A DNA stretch of 64,000 bases from Mikania micrantha (lineage: Eukaryota; Streptophyta; Magnoliopsida; Asterales; Asteraceae): the NCBI GenBank assembly GCA_009363875.1, contig CM018682.1:50289372-50353371 (forward strand), read 5' to 3'. This document shows positions 45,275 through 56,500 of this stretch, piece by piece; the first letter of the stretch is position 1, and every line of letters begins with the position of its first letter. The notes beneath the pieces are model-generated. The model was not told the DNA's origin. It saw nothing but the letters and a program-made list of their open reading frames with translations, and did not search any database. The translations under genes were made by a program, and so were the position numbers.

Positions 45275-45655
45275 CCTGTAAGGTTCCAGCCGAGCCTTCA
45301 AGGGCGGGAAAGACCAGGTGGGCGAACCCTTGGCTGGCGAACCCTTGCTGGGTCATGAACCTGGGTGGGCCGAACCCTGCCCAGCGAACCTTTGGTCATC
45401 TCTAGCCCACAAACCTTAGGCATCACCGAACCTTGGACTGTTAAGGAACCCGCGAACCCTAGTAGCACATGGGCCGAACCCTTTCACTCACGAAACCTTC
45501 TCAACTCTCTGTCAACGAACCTAATTGTCTGGTCACGAACCCTTTTGTGTTGTGATGACCGAACCCTTACAAACGGGCAAACCCATCATGTAGGCGAACC
45601 CTAGGGTGACTAACCCTAAGCCGAACCTTTGGCTTTAGCCAAAAGGTTCGCTGCC
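45275..45655 (+). repeat. CGAACC array in the C LTR (also at 55075-55455)
   Basis: About fifteen copies of CGAACC(C/T)T or variants, closing with an inverted pair CCGAACCTTT ... AAAGGTTCG near 45620-45650. It lies about 400 bp downstream of the TATA box. Confidence 0.8.
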
Positions 45656-46485
45656 CTCATTAGGTAACCGAACTAAACTTCATAAATTTAAATAGGTTAA
45701 GGGTAATGAGGAGCAAGGGTATGCACATACGCGCATAAATCTCTATACATGCATAAGAAACGATAATACTTACCACCTTTCCTCTCTTTAACATAAGTTT
45801 TCTTAAACTATGGGGTTATACATATGTTGGGCTTAATGAGTAAACTTAATATTTCATATGGTTAACTTAACTATTGTAATATAAAAACATAACATGGATT
45901 ACAATAAACTAAAGGGTTGTGAGCGATTAAATGGGATTATGTATAAAAACATAGATATGTATATGGCTAGGGTTAACACCTTTACATATACCTACCTAGG
46001 AGTGTATACATGAAATCCCAAGATTTGTCATTATTAAATAATTGGGGCTGGTATGTATAAATTATATATATTAATGATGGAAACTAAAACAATGTTTTAA
46101 GTAGATCATCTTAACTTAGAATTTATAAACTAAGTTAGTGGAACACTTAATAAATTTAAAAGTAACGTTTATGGTTATTCAATTAACTTAGAACGCATAT
46201 ACTTATAAGCATGATCATACAATAATCACAGATTGTTGAGTTGGTCTTGAGTTTATATACGCGAGCGCGCATAATACGAGGACCCGAATTCTAAGGACTT
46301 CAGGTGAGTTCTCATAACCTCCCTTTCTTTAAACTATTTTGTTTTAAAACTCGGAGGTGAAGCATGTATACCAACTTTAAATATTATTTTGATAACTCAA
46401 GGTTAATACTGTTTATCAATATGATATTCACGATATAAAATTATCATTTATTATGGATTGTCTCTTATTATTTTATATCCATGTA

Positions 46486-46740
46486 AACCTTGTTATTGAC
46501 TTCGGTCAATAACAAAGATTACAAGTATGGTCACAAACCCCGAGAGTCATCGCTTTTAACTTCGGTTAATTGCTTTGACATTGTGTATTGTCACGTGGAT
46601 GATTTCCACATCTGTGAAGCATTGCCTTTGACTTCGGTTAATTGCTTTGGCTTCATGTATTGTCACGTGGTTAGCTACCACTCCATGAATCATGTATTTA
46701 ACTTATGTTAATTACAAAATGATCATGTATAGTCACGAAC
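46486..46740 (+). repeat. Four-unit tandem repeat in the C LTR (also at 56286-56541)
   Basis: Units of about 60-70 bp each contain TTGACTTCGGTTAATTGC or a variant and then TATTGTCACGTGG or a variant. The first and last units are the most diverged. Confidence 0.8.
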
Positions 46741-47392
46741 ATTATTGGAGAATATAAATGATGTGATTAGTTGATTTGTTTGTGGATTGATTATCTATGT
46801 TTGATTATGATTACTTGAGATTGATTATGACTGATTGATGATGTGATTATGTGATTGTGTATGTGATTGGTTATCGAATTGATGGATGTGTGTTGGATTA
46901 TCTCATACAGGTATTCATATGGATTTTCTCAAGGAGATCATAAGTCTTACACTCGTTTTAAACAAAGCATTTTATTAAACTATTTTAAAACACCAACTTT
47001 TAAACTTATTTTTCTAAAAACATTTTTTTGAGTATAAAAACTTATGATTACTCACCAACTACTTTTGTAGTTGACACTTGATTTCTTACATGTTTCAGGT
47101 GATGGAGACAAGTAGAAATGAAGAGAGGATCTCTTCTATTTTGGACATCATCATATAGGCTCTTGGACTTAGTTAATTAACTAAATTTCTGGCGATTAGA
47201 GTTTAGTTAGTTTAACTAATTCTTTTGTGTAATTGATGTAATTGATTCATGATGAACATGATTTTTGTGTAATTATGTTGTTTGCTTAAATGATATATGA
47301 TGATTTGATTTAGAGGCCCGCGAGCTTTTGAACAATCTACACATCCCTCGTGGCATCCCGACGATTCCGCCGCCGGTCGGGGTGTTACAGAT

Positions 47393-47405
47393 TGGTATCA
47401 GAGCC
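47393..47405 (+). other. Primer binding site of element C
   Basis: TGGTATCAGAGCC, three bases after the LTR terminus. It is complementary to initiator Met-tRNA. Confidence 0.96.
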
Positions 47406-47602
47406 TGGGTTATAGGGAATTAGGTTACTAGAAATGGTTGACCTAGTCTATAACCGTAGGATACCCTAGTATGAAGTTACTTCATACACTAGTTAGTATA
47501 TTCAGGATTTCATGCCTATGTGTTTATTACATGTTAACTGAACTCCTGCTATATATCTGATTCACATGTATTTCTTGCTTACGTGTGCCCTAATGATTCG
47601 AT

Positions 47603-47718
47603 AAGGACATGCACGTGGTGTATCGTAAAGGTGGTGGGACGTTGGCTAGGGCAGTTGCGACTGACCCTTACATATGCCCTATATATATACCATTTACGGT
47701 ACATTGGGTGGATGTCAG
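47603..47718 (+). other. Leader hairpin module 1 of C
   Basis: Left arm GGACATGCACGTGG then TGTATCGTAAAGG; right arm CCATTTACGGTACA then GGGTGGATGTC. The two sides pair over more than 20 positions. The inner hairpin AGGGCAGT-TGCG-ACTGACCCT has a bulged A. Confidence 0.75.
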
Positions 47719-47829
47719 TATTGAAGAATGTGGGAACTACCCGTTTGGGGAAATTACCTGCTTAGGAAATTAAATGCTTAGGAATTATCTGCTTTAGGAA
47801 TTATTTGTTTGATCTATAAACTCCAGACA

Positions 47830-47944
47830 AGGACACACTCCTGGTATACTACAAAGGTGGTGGGACGGTGGCTGGGGTAGTTGCGACTGACCCCTACATA
47901 TGCCCTATACATATGCCATTTGTAGTATATTGGGGGTCTGTCAG
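47830..47944 (+). other. Leader hairpin module 2 of C
   Basis: Arms GGTATACTACAAAGG and CCATTTGTAGTATATT pair almost perfectly, although both differ from module 1 (compensatory change). The inner hairpin TAGT-TGCG-ACTG has a bulged A and GGGG/CCCC below. Confidence 0.75.
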
Positions 47945-48558
47945 TGTCAGGAACTTAGGATATTATTAGGAACTCCTGCGAGGTTATGATTGATGGTTGG
48001 TGATGATATGTTGGTTGAGAATGTGTTGGATTGACATTTTGATGATCACGTTGATGAACACTGTTAAATTCACTTATGAACCATAATGATTGGACACGTA
48101 GGGTGCATAGGATTAATGAACGGTATGAGTGATTAGTGATGAAATATGGATTTGGGTGATGATATAGACACTTGGTGATAATATAAACGCATAGTGATGA
48201 TACTAACACTTAGTGATGGTATGGACACTTGATGAGAATAGATTAGAGGGAGGATATGAACACTTAGTGACAATAAGAGCACTCAGTGACGATATGGACC
48301 CTTATTGATGATTATGGACATTGGGATTAGTATGGATTTTAGTAAACTTGGGCATTAGGGGAAACTTAATGTCAGGTGAACTTAGACATTAGGTGAACTT
48401 AGAAATAGGCAAACCTACATGTCAAGGTGAACTTAGACATTAGGCAAACCTAAATGTCCAAGGGAACTACAGACCACTTCACTCAAAATTATCCTACTTA
48501 GGATAAGGCTTGTGAAGTGAGGCTATGGTAAGGTACATGATACACCCTAAATACTAAC

Positions 48559-48674
48559 AAGGGCATAATCGTGGTGCAATGGAACGGTGGTGGGACGGTG
48601 TAGGGGAGATTGCGATCTACCTCTGCATATGCCCTATATATAAGCTTGTTGCATTGTATCGGGAGGTTGTCGGT
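48559..48674 (+). other. Leader hairpin module 3 of C
   Basis: Arms GTGCAATGGAAC and GTTGCATTGTAT pair with wobbles. The inner stem is AGAT-TGCG-ATCT instead of CAGT-TGCG-ACTG, so both sides changed together. The bulged A and a GGGG/CCTC-type lower stem are kept. Confidence 0.75.
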
Positions 48675-48893
48675 GTTGGTATAGGGTGGGGAATGTATCG
48701 AACATAGGAATAGTTAGTTAATATTAGTTATGACCAACTAGGACACTTAGAATAATATTAGGAAATTTATAAATGATTATGAGTTTAATGATAGATAGGA
48801 GAAAAATATAGTTCCTATATGTAATCCTAACTGTTTAAAATGAACTCATTTGACCATTGTTTGTATGATTTGCGTTGTAAACGGTAGTAACAT

Positions 48894-48909
48894 GTTTCTA
48901 ATTCTTCAG
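48894..48909 (+). promoter_or_regulatory. Candidate 3' splice site before gag of C
   Basis: TTTCTAATTCTTCAG ends four bases before the gag ATG. A CTNAY branch-site word, CTCAT, lies about 60 nt upstream. If used, the whole hairpin-bearing leader would be removed from the gag mRNA. Confidence 0.4.
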
Positions 48910-48913
48910 AAAC

Positions 48914-50011
48914 ATGCCGCCGCGCCGTCACAACGAAGATGACTCGAACAGTGGGGATGCTAACAACGGTAATGCCAACTCCGGCATCCAAGAGTTAGCA
49001 ACGCTGATCACTGGTTTGGTGAATCAACTGACACAAGCCAACCAAAACATCAATCAAAACAGAGGTGGTGCAAATCCGCCAACTTGCACCTTCAAGCATT
49101 TCAACTCCTGTAATCCTCTGAAGTTCACGGGTGCTGAATCAGCCACTGGTCTACTGCAGTGGTTTGAGAGCATGGAGAATACCTTCATCAACAGTGATTG
49201 CCCCGATAACTTGAAAGTTCGCTATGCCACCAGTGTTTTCCAGAAGAGAGCACTAACTTGGTGGAATGGGGAGAAGCGAACTAGGGGAGTTGATGTTGCC
49301 CTTGCACTGACATGGACAGAGGTCAAGAACCTAATGACCACTGAATTCTGTCTGCGAAGTGAGATGAGGAAGCTTGAGACTGAGTTCTGGGAACTCAAGC
49401 AGGACAGCGGGGAGAATGTAATCTACAATACTCAGTTCCATGAGTATAGCCTGCTGGTACCCCACATGGTGACACCCTTGGAGAGGGCGATTGAGAAGTA
49501 TATCGGCGGACTGCCGGTACAAATTCAGGACACAGTCTACGGGAGCAATCCCAAAACACTGGAGGCTGCTATCCGTCTATCTGCAACTCTTACTGATAAT
49601 CACGTGAAGAATGGAACTCTTACTCAGAAGGGATACAAGAAGACTGACACCAAGACCGCTACAAAAGAGGTCAAAACTGAAGTCAAGTCTGAAGCTGCTA
49701 GTTCATCCAAAGGCAGCAACAAGAAGAGAAAGACCAGAAACTTCATGGTCACTGCTCCTGCTGCTAAGTCTGCGCAGCAATCATCCAATAACACCACTGC
49801 AAGAAATTACACTAGGAACACTCCCCAATGTAATACTTGTAGATACCATCATGCACCTAACTTGCCATGTCGCGTCTGCAACAATTGTGGCAAGTTTGGG
49901 CACTATGCTAATGTTTGTCGGAGTGCACCGCAAGCACAAAGGATGCAACACGCACCGCTTGCACTGCCAGCTCCTCATGCACAACTTATTCCGGCTGTAC
50001 CCATTCGCTAG
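48914..50011 (+). CDS. Gag of element C
   Basis: 365 residues from ATG 48914 to a TAG at 50009-50011. The N-terminal region is Asn/Gln-rich. The capsid domain spans about 60-230, with LLQWFESMENTF, ALTWWNGEKRTRG and GLPVQIQDTVYG. A Lys-rich linker follows, then a complete zinc knuckle (CNNCGKFGHYANVC) at about residue 322. The same frame continues after the stop into pol. The usual second knuckle lies beyond the stop at about 50038, with its last Cys replaced by Tyr. So the TAG is most likely a mutation in one gag-pol frame rather than a natural end. Gag assembles the particle and binds RNA. Confidence 0.88.
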   Translation: MPPRRHNEDDSNSGDANNGNANSGIQELATLITGLVNQLTQANQNINQNRGGANPPTCTFKHFNSCNPLKFTGAESATGLLQWFESMENTFINSDCPDNLKVRYATSVFQKRALTWWNGEKRTRGVDVALALTWTEVKNLMTTEFCLRSEMRKLETEFWELKQDSGENVIYNTQFHEYSLLVPHMVTPLERAIEKYIGGLPVQIQDTVYGSNPKTLEAAIRLSATLTDNHVKNGTLTQKGYKKTDTKTATKEVKTEVKSEAASSSKGSNKKRKTRNFMVTAPAAKSAQQSSNNTTARNYTRNTPQCNTCRYHHAPNLPCRVCNNCGKFGHYANVCRSAPQAQRMQHAPLALPAPHAQLIPAVPIR

Positions 50012-53000
50012 GTACCTCAAGCACAGGCAAGAGCCTGTTATGAATGTGGTGAAGTGGGACATTTCAGAAATCACTACCCAAAGTTGACTGGAAATAATCA
50101 GAGGGTGGCAAGAGGCCGGGCATTTCAGCTGAGTGCTCCAGCTGCTCAGGCCAACCAGGACGTCGTCAACGGTACATTTCTAATCAACAACTCTTATGCA
50201 TGTGTCTTGTTTGATTCTGGTGCCGATAGGAGTTTCGTTTCATATGATTTTGAATGCTTGCTTGGTAGAACACATACATACTTAGATAAACCGTTTAACG
50301 TGGAGGTGGCTGACGGAAACACTATTGATATTGACACTATTATCGTTGGATGTACGGTGAACTTAAATGATCACGTTTTCCCAATTGATCTCATATCTAT
50401 GCATCTTGGTAGCTTTGACGTTATCATAGGCATGGATTGGTTAGCCACCCACAAAGCGGAGATTGTATGCCATGAAAAGTACATTCGTATTCCCTTACCT
50501 TCGGGTGAAACTTTGAGAATATTGGGAGAAACTGCTAGTAAAGGTCTTAAGCTAATGTCTTGCACTAAAGCACACAAGTACCTTAGGAAGAAATGTATAG
50601 CATTTTTAGCTCATATTGTGGAGAAGAAAGAGAAAGGAAAGAAGATAGAAGATGTTCCAGTGATACGAGATTTCCCAGAAGTTTTTCCAAACGATTTGCC
50701 GGGTCTTCCACCAGAACGTCAAGTTGAGTTCCGAATCGACTTAGTACCTGGTGCGAACCCAGTCGCCAAAGCTCCTTACAGACTTGCGCCATCGGAGTTG
50801 CAAGAATTGGCGAGTCAACTGCAAGAACTTACCGATAAAGGATTCATTCGCCCGAGCCATTCGCCATGGGGTGCACCGGTCCTGTTTGTCAAGAAAAAGA
50901 ACGGGTCATTCCGGATGTGCATCGATTACCGCGAATTGAACAAGTTGACTATCAAGAATCGATACCCACTGCCGCGCATCGATGATCTCTTCGATCAGCT
51001 TCAAGGCTCGACATGGTTTTCAAAGATCGATCTTAGGTCTGGGTATCATCAGCTTCGCGTGCATGATGATGATATTCCCAAGACTGCTTTCAGAACAGGA
51101 TATGGCCATTATGAATTTCTGGTAATGCCTTTCGACCTTACCAATGCACCTGCGGTTTTCATGGACCTCATGAACCGTGTTTGCAGGCCATACTTGGATA
51201 AGTTTGTGATTGTATTCATTGATGATATTCTGATCTACTCAAAGATTAAGGAAGAACACGAGAAACACCTTAAGTTGGTTTTGGAGATCGTAAGAGAGGA
51301 GCGACTGTATGCCAAATTCTCTAAATGTGAATTTTGGCTTAAGGAAGTTCAATTCTTGGGGCACATAGTCAACGAATACGGTGTTCACGTGGATCCTGCA
51401 AAGATCGATGCTGTGAAGAATTGGAGTACACCGAAGACACCGACGGAGATTCGATCTTTTCTTGGACTTGCCGGTTACTATCGGCGGTTCATCTCGAATT
51501 TCTCCAGGATTGCTGTCCCACTAACTTCTTTGACTCAAAAGAACAAACCATACGAGTGGGGACCGAAGCAAGAAGAGGCATTTCAGACCTTGAAGCAGAA
51601 ACTTTGTGATGCTCCTGTCTTGACATTGCCGGATGGAAATGATGATTTTGTGGTTTATTGTGATGCATCCAACCTAGGTCTCGGTTGTGTTCTCATGCAA
51701 CGGGGAAAGGTTGTGGCTTATGCATCAAGGCAACTAAAGATTCACGAGAAGAACTACACCACACACGATTTGGAACTTGGTGCAGTCGTGTTCGCCTTGA
51801 AGATATGGAGACATTATCTTTATGGCACTAAGTGTGTAGTGTTCACTGACCATAAGAGTTTGCAACATATTCTCAATCAAAAGGAGCTCAATATGAGACA
51901 ACGGAGATGGGTTGAACTGTTAAATGATTATGACTGTGAAATTCGCTATCATCCTGGTAAAGCGAATGTAGTAGCAGATGCGCTTAGTCGCAAAAGTCAA
52001 GTTCAGATCCGTAGTGTCCGAGTGCACAATAGTCTCCGAAATGATGTTCTCACAGCTCAACAACACTCATTAGCTCAAGATGACTTGAAAAATGAGATGT
52101 CTTGTGGGGTTGAAATTTTATTGGAAACTAAGGATGATGGTTTGATGTATTATTTGAATCGGTTGTGGATACCGAACAGAGGTGATCTCAGGATGGTGAT
52201 TATGAATGAAGCTCACAAGACTCGTTACTCAATCCATCCGGGCTCGGATAAGATGTATCAAGACCTTAGGGGCTTGTACTGGTGGCCTGGAATGAAGAAG
52301 GACATTGCTGAGTATGTATCTAAGTGCCTTAACTGTGCCAAAGTCAAGGCAGAACATCAGCGACCTTCGGGATTGTTATTACAACCAGAAATACCGACGT
52401 GGAAGTGGGAGAATATCTCTATGGATTTCATTACCAAACTCCCACGAACCACGAACGGTAAAGATAGTATCTGGGTAATTGTTGATAGATTGACTAAGTC
52501 AGCTCATTTCTTACCGATACGCGAAACTTACCCGGTGCGGAAGTTAGCTCGTATCTACATTGATGAGATCATTAGCCGACACGGTATTCCCATAAGCATA
52601 ACATCGGACCGTGATGCTCGTTTCACGGCACGATTTTGGGAATCACTTCATGAAGCTTTTGGAACAAGACTGGATCTTAGCACTGCTTATCATCCTCAAA
52701 CGGATGGTCAAACGGAGCGAACGATTCAGACACTAGAAGATATGTTGAGAGCGTGTGTCATCGATTTCGGTGGCAATTGGGACAGTCATCTACCATTGGT
52801 TGAGTTCTCTTATAACAACAGTTATCACGCGAGCATTGGTATGGCAGCGTTTGAAGCTCTTTATGGCAGGAAATGTCGGTCACCTATTTGTTGGACCGAG
52901 GTCGGCGATTCGCAGATTACTGGTCCCGAGATTTTTCAGGAAACGACTGACAAGATCCGTCAAATCCGCGACAATCTGTTAGCTGCTCGCAGTCGACAGA

Positions 53001-53476
53001 AGAGCTACGCGGATAAACGAAGAAAACCGTTAGAGTTTGAAGTGGGAGATATGGTATTACTTAAAGTGTCGCCTTGGAAGGGCGTTGTACGATTTGGGAA
53101 AAAGAGGAAGCTTGCTCCACGTTATGTTGGCCCTTTTAAGATCCTTGAACGGATCGGGAAGGTTGCTTACAAATTGGAACTTCCTCATGAACTTAGTAAC
53201 GTGCACCCGACATTCCACGTGTCCAATCTGAGAAAGTGCTTAGTTGATCAGGATCTTCAGGTACCACTCGATGACATTCGCATCGATGATACCATGCATT
53301 TTGTTGAAAAACCAGTGGAGATAATGGATCGTGAGGTTAAGAAGCTCAAACGCAGTAGAATTCCAATTGTCAAAGTACGTTGGGAATCAAAGCGGGGTCC
53401 AGAATTCACATGGGAACGAGAAGATCAGATGAAGTTTAGGTACCCACATTTATTTACTACGGTCACTCCAAGTTGA
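50012..53476 (+). pseudogene. Pol of element C (protease, RT, RNase H, integrase, chromodomain-like tail)
   Basis: Continues the gag frame after the in-frame TAG and stays open to 53476. The aspartic protease site FDSGAD is at about 50210. RT starts near 50750 with the FIDDIL catalytic box at 51215. The nearby FGLTNAP motif reads FDLTNAP (about 51131), a change at a highly conserved Gly. RNase H contains YCDASNLGLG (about 51655) and VVADALSRK. Integrase has the zinc region HKTRYSIHPGSDKM...CLNCAK and a D,D,E core, followed by YVGPFKILERIG and the tail KVRWESKRGPEFTWERE. The whole is the standard Tekay Pol length. No ATG serves pol, so it needs readthrough or gag fusion. Confidence 0.9.
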
Positions 53477-53500
53477 ATTTCGGGACGAAATTCCTTTAAC

Positions 53501-53510
53501 TAGGGGAGAC
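53501..53510 (+). other. Polypurine tract of element C
   Basis: TAGGGGAGAC directly before the 3' LTR start TGTAACATCAC. Confidence 0.9.
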
Positions 53511-56500
53511 TGTAACATCACTGTACTTACGGTTGTCCGTACATCCGTACATCCGTACGATTGTACTGTTACGACCGGAGATTTGTAATTATTAATGATT
53601 ATGAAATTATTGATTTTCATTACTGATATTATCACTGTACTGGTATGCATGTTATAACACATTTATCATACGCGTAAACCACGGGAAGTTTAGTTGTGAT
53701 ACAACTAAACAGGCCCGTAGCGTTTATCGCAGTTACTCATTATTGATGATGAAGGATTATTGGTTGAGAATGGATTTGGGATGGAACTGGGAGTTTGTTT
53801 GAGTCTGGTTACTAAACATAGTCAAGGACCCATGGACGTGGTTTATCGAAATAGCGGTGGGACGGTGGCTAGGGCAGTTGCGACTGACCCTTACATATGC
53901 CCTATATATATGCATATTTCGGTCTATTATGGATGTGTCAGTGACTAGGGTTTAGTGGGTTTTGGTTTGCGAAATGATAATATTAAAGATATTAAATAAT
54001 GGAAATTAATTACGCGAAGTGAGGTTACGGATATCATTTAAACGAGAATATTAATTCAGAAATATTAACTTAATAATGTATTCGCGTGGGTGACGATTCA
54101 CATGAATATAATTATTAAGAATAATATACTGAAACGATATTTCATAAATAGTTATTCGAATCGAAATATGATACGAGCATTGGATTCGCAAAGGTGACGA
54201 TCTTTACGAATACATACGCGAGTAACGTGTTTCGACGAGATAATTAAATAATATTTAACGATATTAAATTAATAAATAAAAACTTAAAACATTTATTAGG
54301 AATCAACCTAAAAATGATTTCGAATAAAGTGATTTACTAAATAATTAACTAGCAATAATGAAACGAAAGCGATTTACGAAACAATTTATTAAAACTTATT
54401 TTATTTAAACAAAACAAATTTATCTAAAATGATTTATTATTTTAAAAATGCTACGTTAGAAAACCGAGCATGTTATTACATTTCACACGTATTAAACGAG
54501 ATCGTCTTACGAGACCAAGATTATTTAAAATAAATTTAATTAATGAAACCCTATTATTTAAACACTTTATGTTTAAATATGTTTCACGCGTAAAAACCGA
54601 ACATTTAAGGTAATGTTAACGCGATATAATCGAGACCGAGCACACGGGAAATACGCGGGGTATAAAGGGTGGAACCTACTCCTTCTTCCTCATTTCCCAA
54701 GTTCTTACTCTCTCTCTAGAACACAATCCCGTCACCACTTTCTCTCTCTACCTTCTCTCTACGATATCTCCTTCGTTACTCGACGGATTTACGAGATCTC
54801 GGCGCCTACACGACCGCGTGATCGAGAGGAACAAGTAGATGTGAAGAAACCCAGCTGTTGATCACGATTTCGAGGTAAATCTGAACAGATATTTTCGGTT
54901 ATGGTTAAGAAATCTAATGTATAAATGATTAGCTACTTAAAAACGATTTTTAGAGTTTTGAGAGTTCAAACCCTGTTATGGTTGAGTCGTGGGAAGTCTA
55001 GACAACCTTATAACCTTCCGGAGGTCGGAGATGATGGTGCAGAAATGCTGGATCGCGACCCACAGATCGGCGAACCTGTAAGGTTCCAGCCGAGCCTTCA
55101 AGGGCGGGAAAGACCAGGTGGGCGAACCCTTGGCTGGCGAACCCTTGCTGGGTCATGAACCTGGGTGGGCCGAACCCTGCCCAGCGAACCTTTGGTCATC
55201 TCTAGCCCACAAACCTTAGGCATCACCGAACCTTGGACTGTTAAGGAACCCGCGAACCCTAGTAGCACATGGGCCGAACCCTTTCACTCACGAAACCTTC
55301 TCAACTCTCTGTCAACGAACCTAATTGTCTGGTCGCGAACCCTTTTGTGTTGTGATGACCGAACCCTTACAAACGGGCAAACCCATCATGTAGGCGAACC
55401 CTAGGGTGACTAACCCTAAGCCGAACCTTTGGCTTTAGCCAAAAGGTTCGCTGCCCTCATTAGGTAACCGAACTAAACTTCATAAATTTAAATAGGTTAA
55501 GGGTAATGAGGAGCAAGGGTATGCACATACGCGCATAAATCTCTATACATGCATAAGAAACGATAATACTTACCACCTTTCCTCTCTTTAACATAAGTTT
55601 TCTTAAACTATGGGGTTATACATATGTTGGGCTTAATGAGTAAACTTAATATTTCATATGGTTAACTTAACTATTGTAATATAAAAACATAACATGGATT
55701 ACAATAAACTAAAGGGTTGTGAGCGATTAAATGGGATTATGTATAAAAACATAGATATGTATATGGCTAGGGTTAACACCTTTACATATACCTACCTAGG
55801 AGTGTATACATGAAATCCCAAGATTTGTCATTATTAAATAATTGGGGCTGGTATGTATAAATTATATATATTAATGATGGAAACTAAAACAATGTTTTAA
55901 GTAGATCATCTTAACTTAGAATTTATAAACTAAGTTAGTGGAACACTTAATAAATTTAAAAGTAACGTTTATGGTTATTCAATTAACTTAGAACGCATAT
56001 ACTTATAAGCATGATCATACAATAATCACAGATTGTTGAGTTGGTCTTGAGTTTATATACGCGAGCGCGCATAATACGAGGACCCGAATTCTAAGGACTT
56101 CAGGTGAGTTCTCATAACCTCCCTTTCTTTAAACTATTTTGTTTTAAAACTCGGAGGTGAAGCATGTATACCAACTTTAAATATTATTTTGATAACTCAA
56201 GGTTAATACCTGTTTATCAATATGATATTCACGATATAAAATTATCATTTATTATGGATTGTCTCTTATTATTTTATATCCATGTAAACCTTGTTATTGA
56301 CTTCGGTCAATAACAAAGATTACAAGTATGGTCACAAACCCCGAGAGTCATCGCTTTTAACTTCGGTTAATTGCTTTGACATTGTGTATTGTCACGTGGA
56401 TGATTTCCACATCTGTGAAGCATTGCCTTTGACTTCGGTTAATTGCTTTGGCTTCATGTATTGTCACGTGGTTAGCTACCACTCCATGAATCATGTATTT

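Larger units (their letters stand above)
43711..47389 (+). repeat. 5' LTR of element C, 3679 bp
   Basis: Contents in order: hairpin module 44021-44145, TATA box 44861-44867, CT-rich tract about 44920-44960, donor-like GAG|GTAAAT (about 45075), CGAACC array 45275-45655, donor CAG|GTGAGTT (GT at 46304), four-unit tandem repeat 46486-46740, conserved ACTCACCAAC and acceptor TTTCAG (AG at 47097-47098), terminus TGTTACA. No coding gene is seen. Confidence 0.95.
47406..48913 (+). other. Leader of element C with three hairpin modules
   Basis: 1.5 kb without coding capacity. Modules lie at 47603-47718, 47830-47944 and 48559-48674. Between the second and third is a run of CACTTAGTGATGATATGGA-like and GAACTTAGACATTAGG-like short repeats (48180-48470). 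It ends with an acceptor-like TTCTTCAG four bases before the gag ATG. Confidence 0.8.

Noticed and set aside
47603..48674. Hairpin modules as hammerhead or other known self-cleaving ribozymes
   Set aside because: Plant LTR elements can carry hammerheads, but I find no CTGATGA plus GAAA core in suitable spacing, and the bulged-A double stem fits no ribozyme that I can recall.
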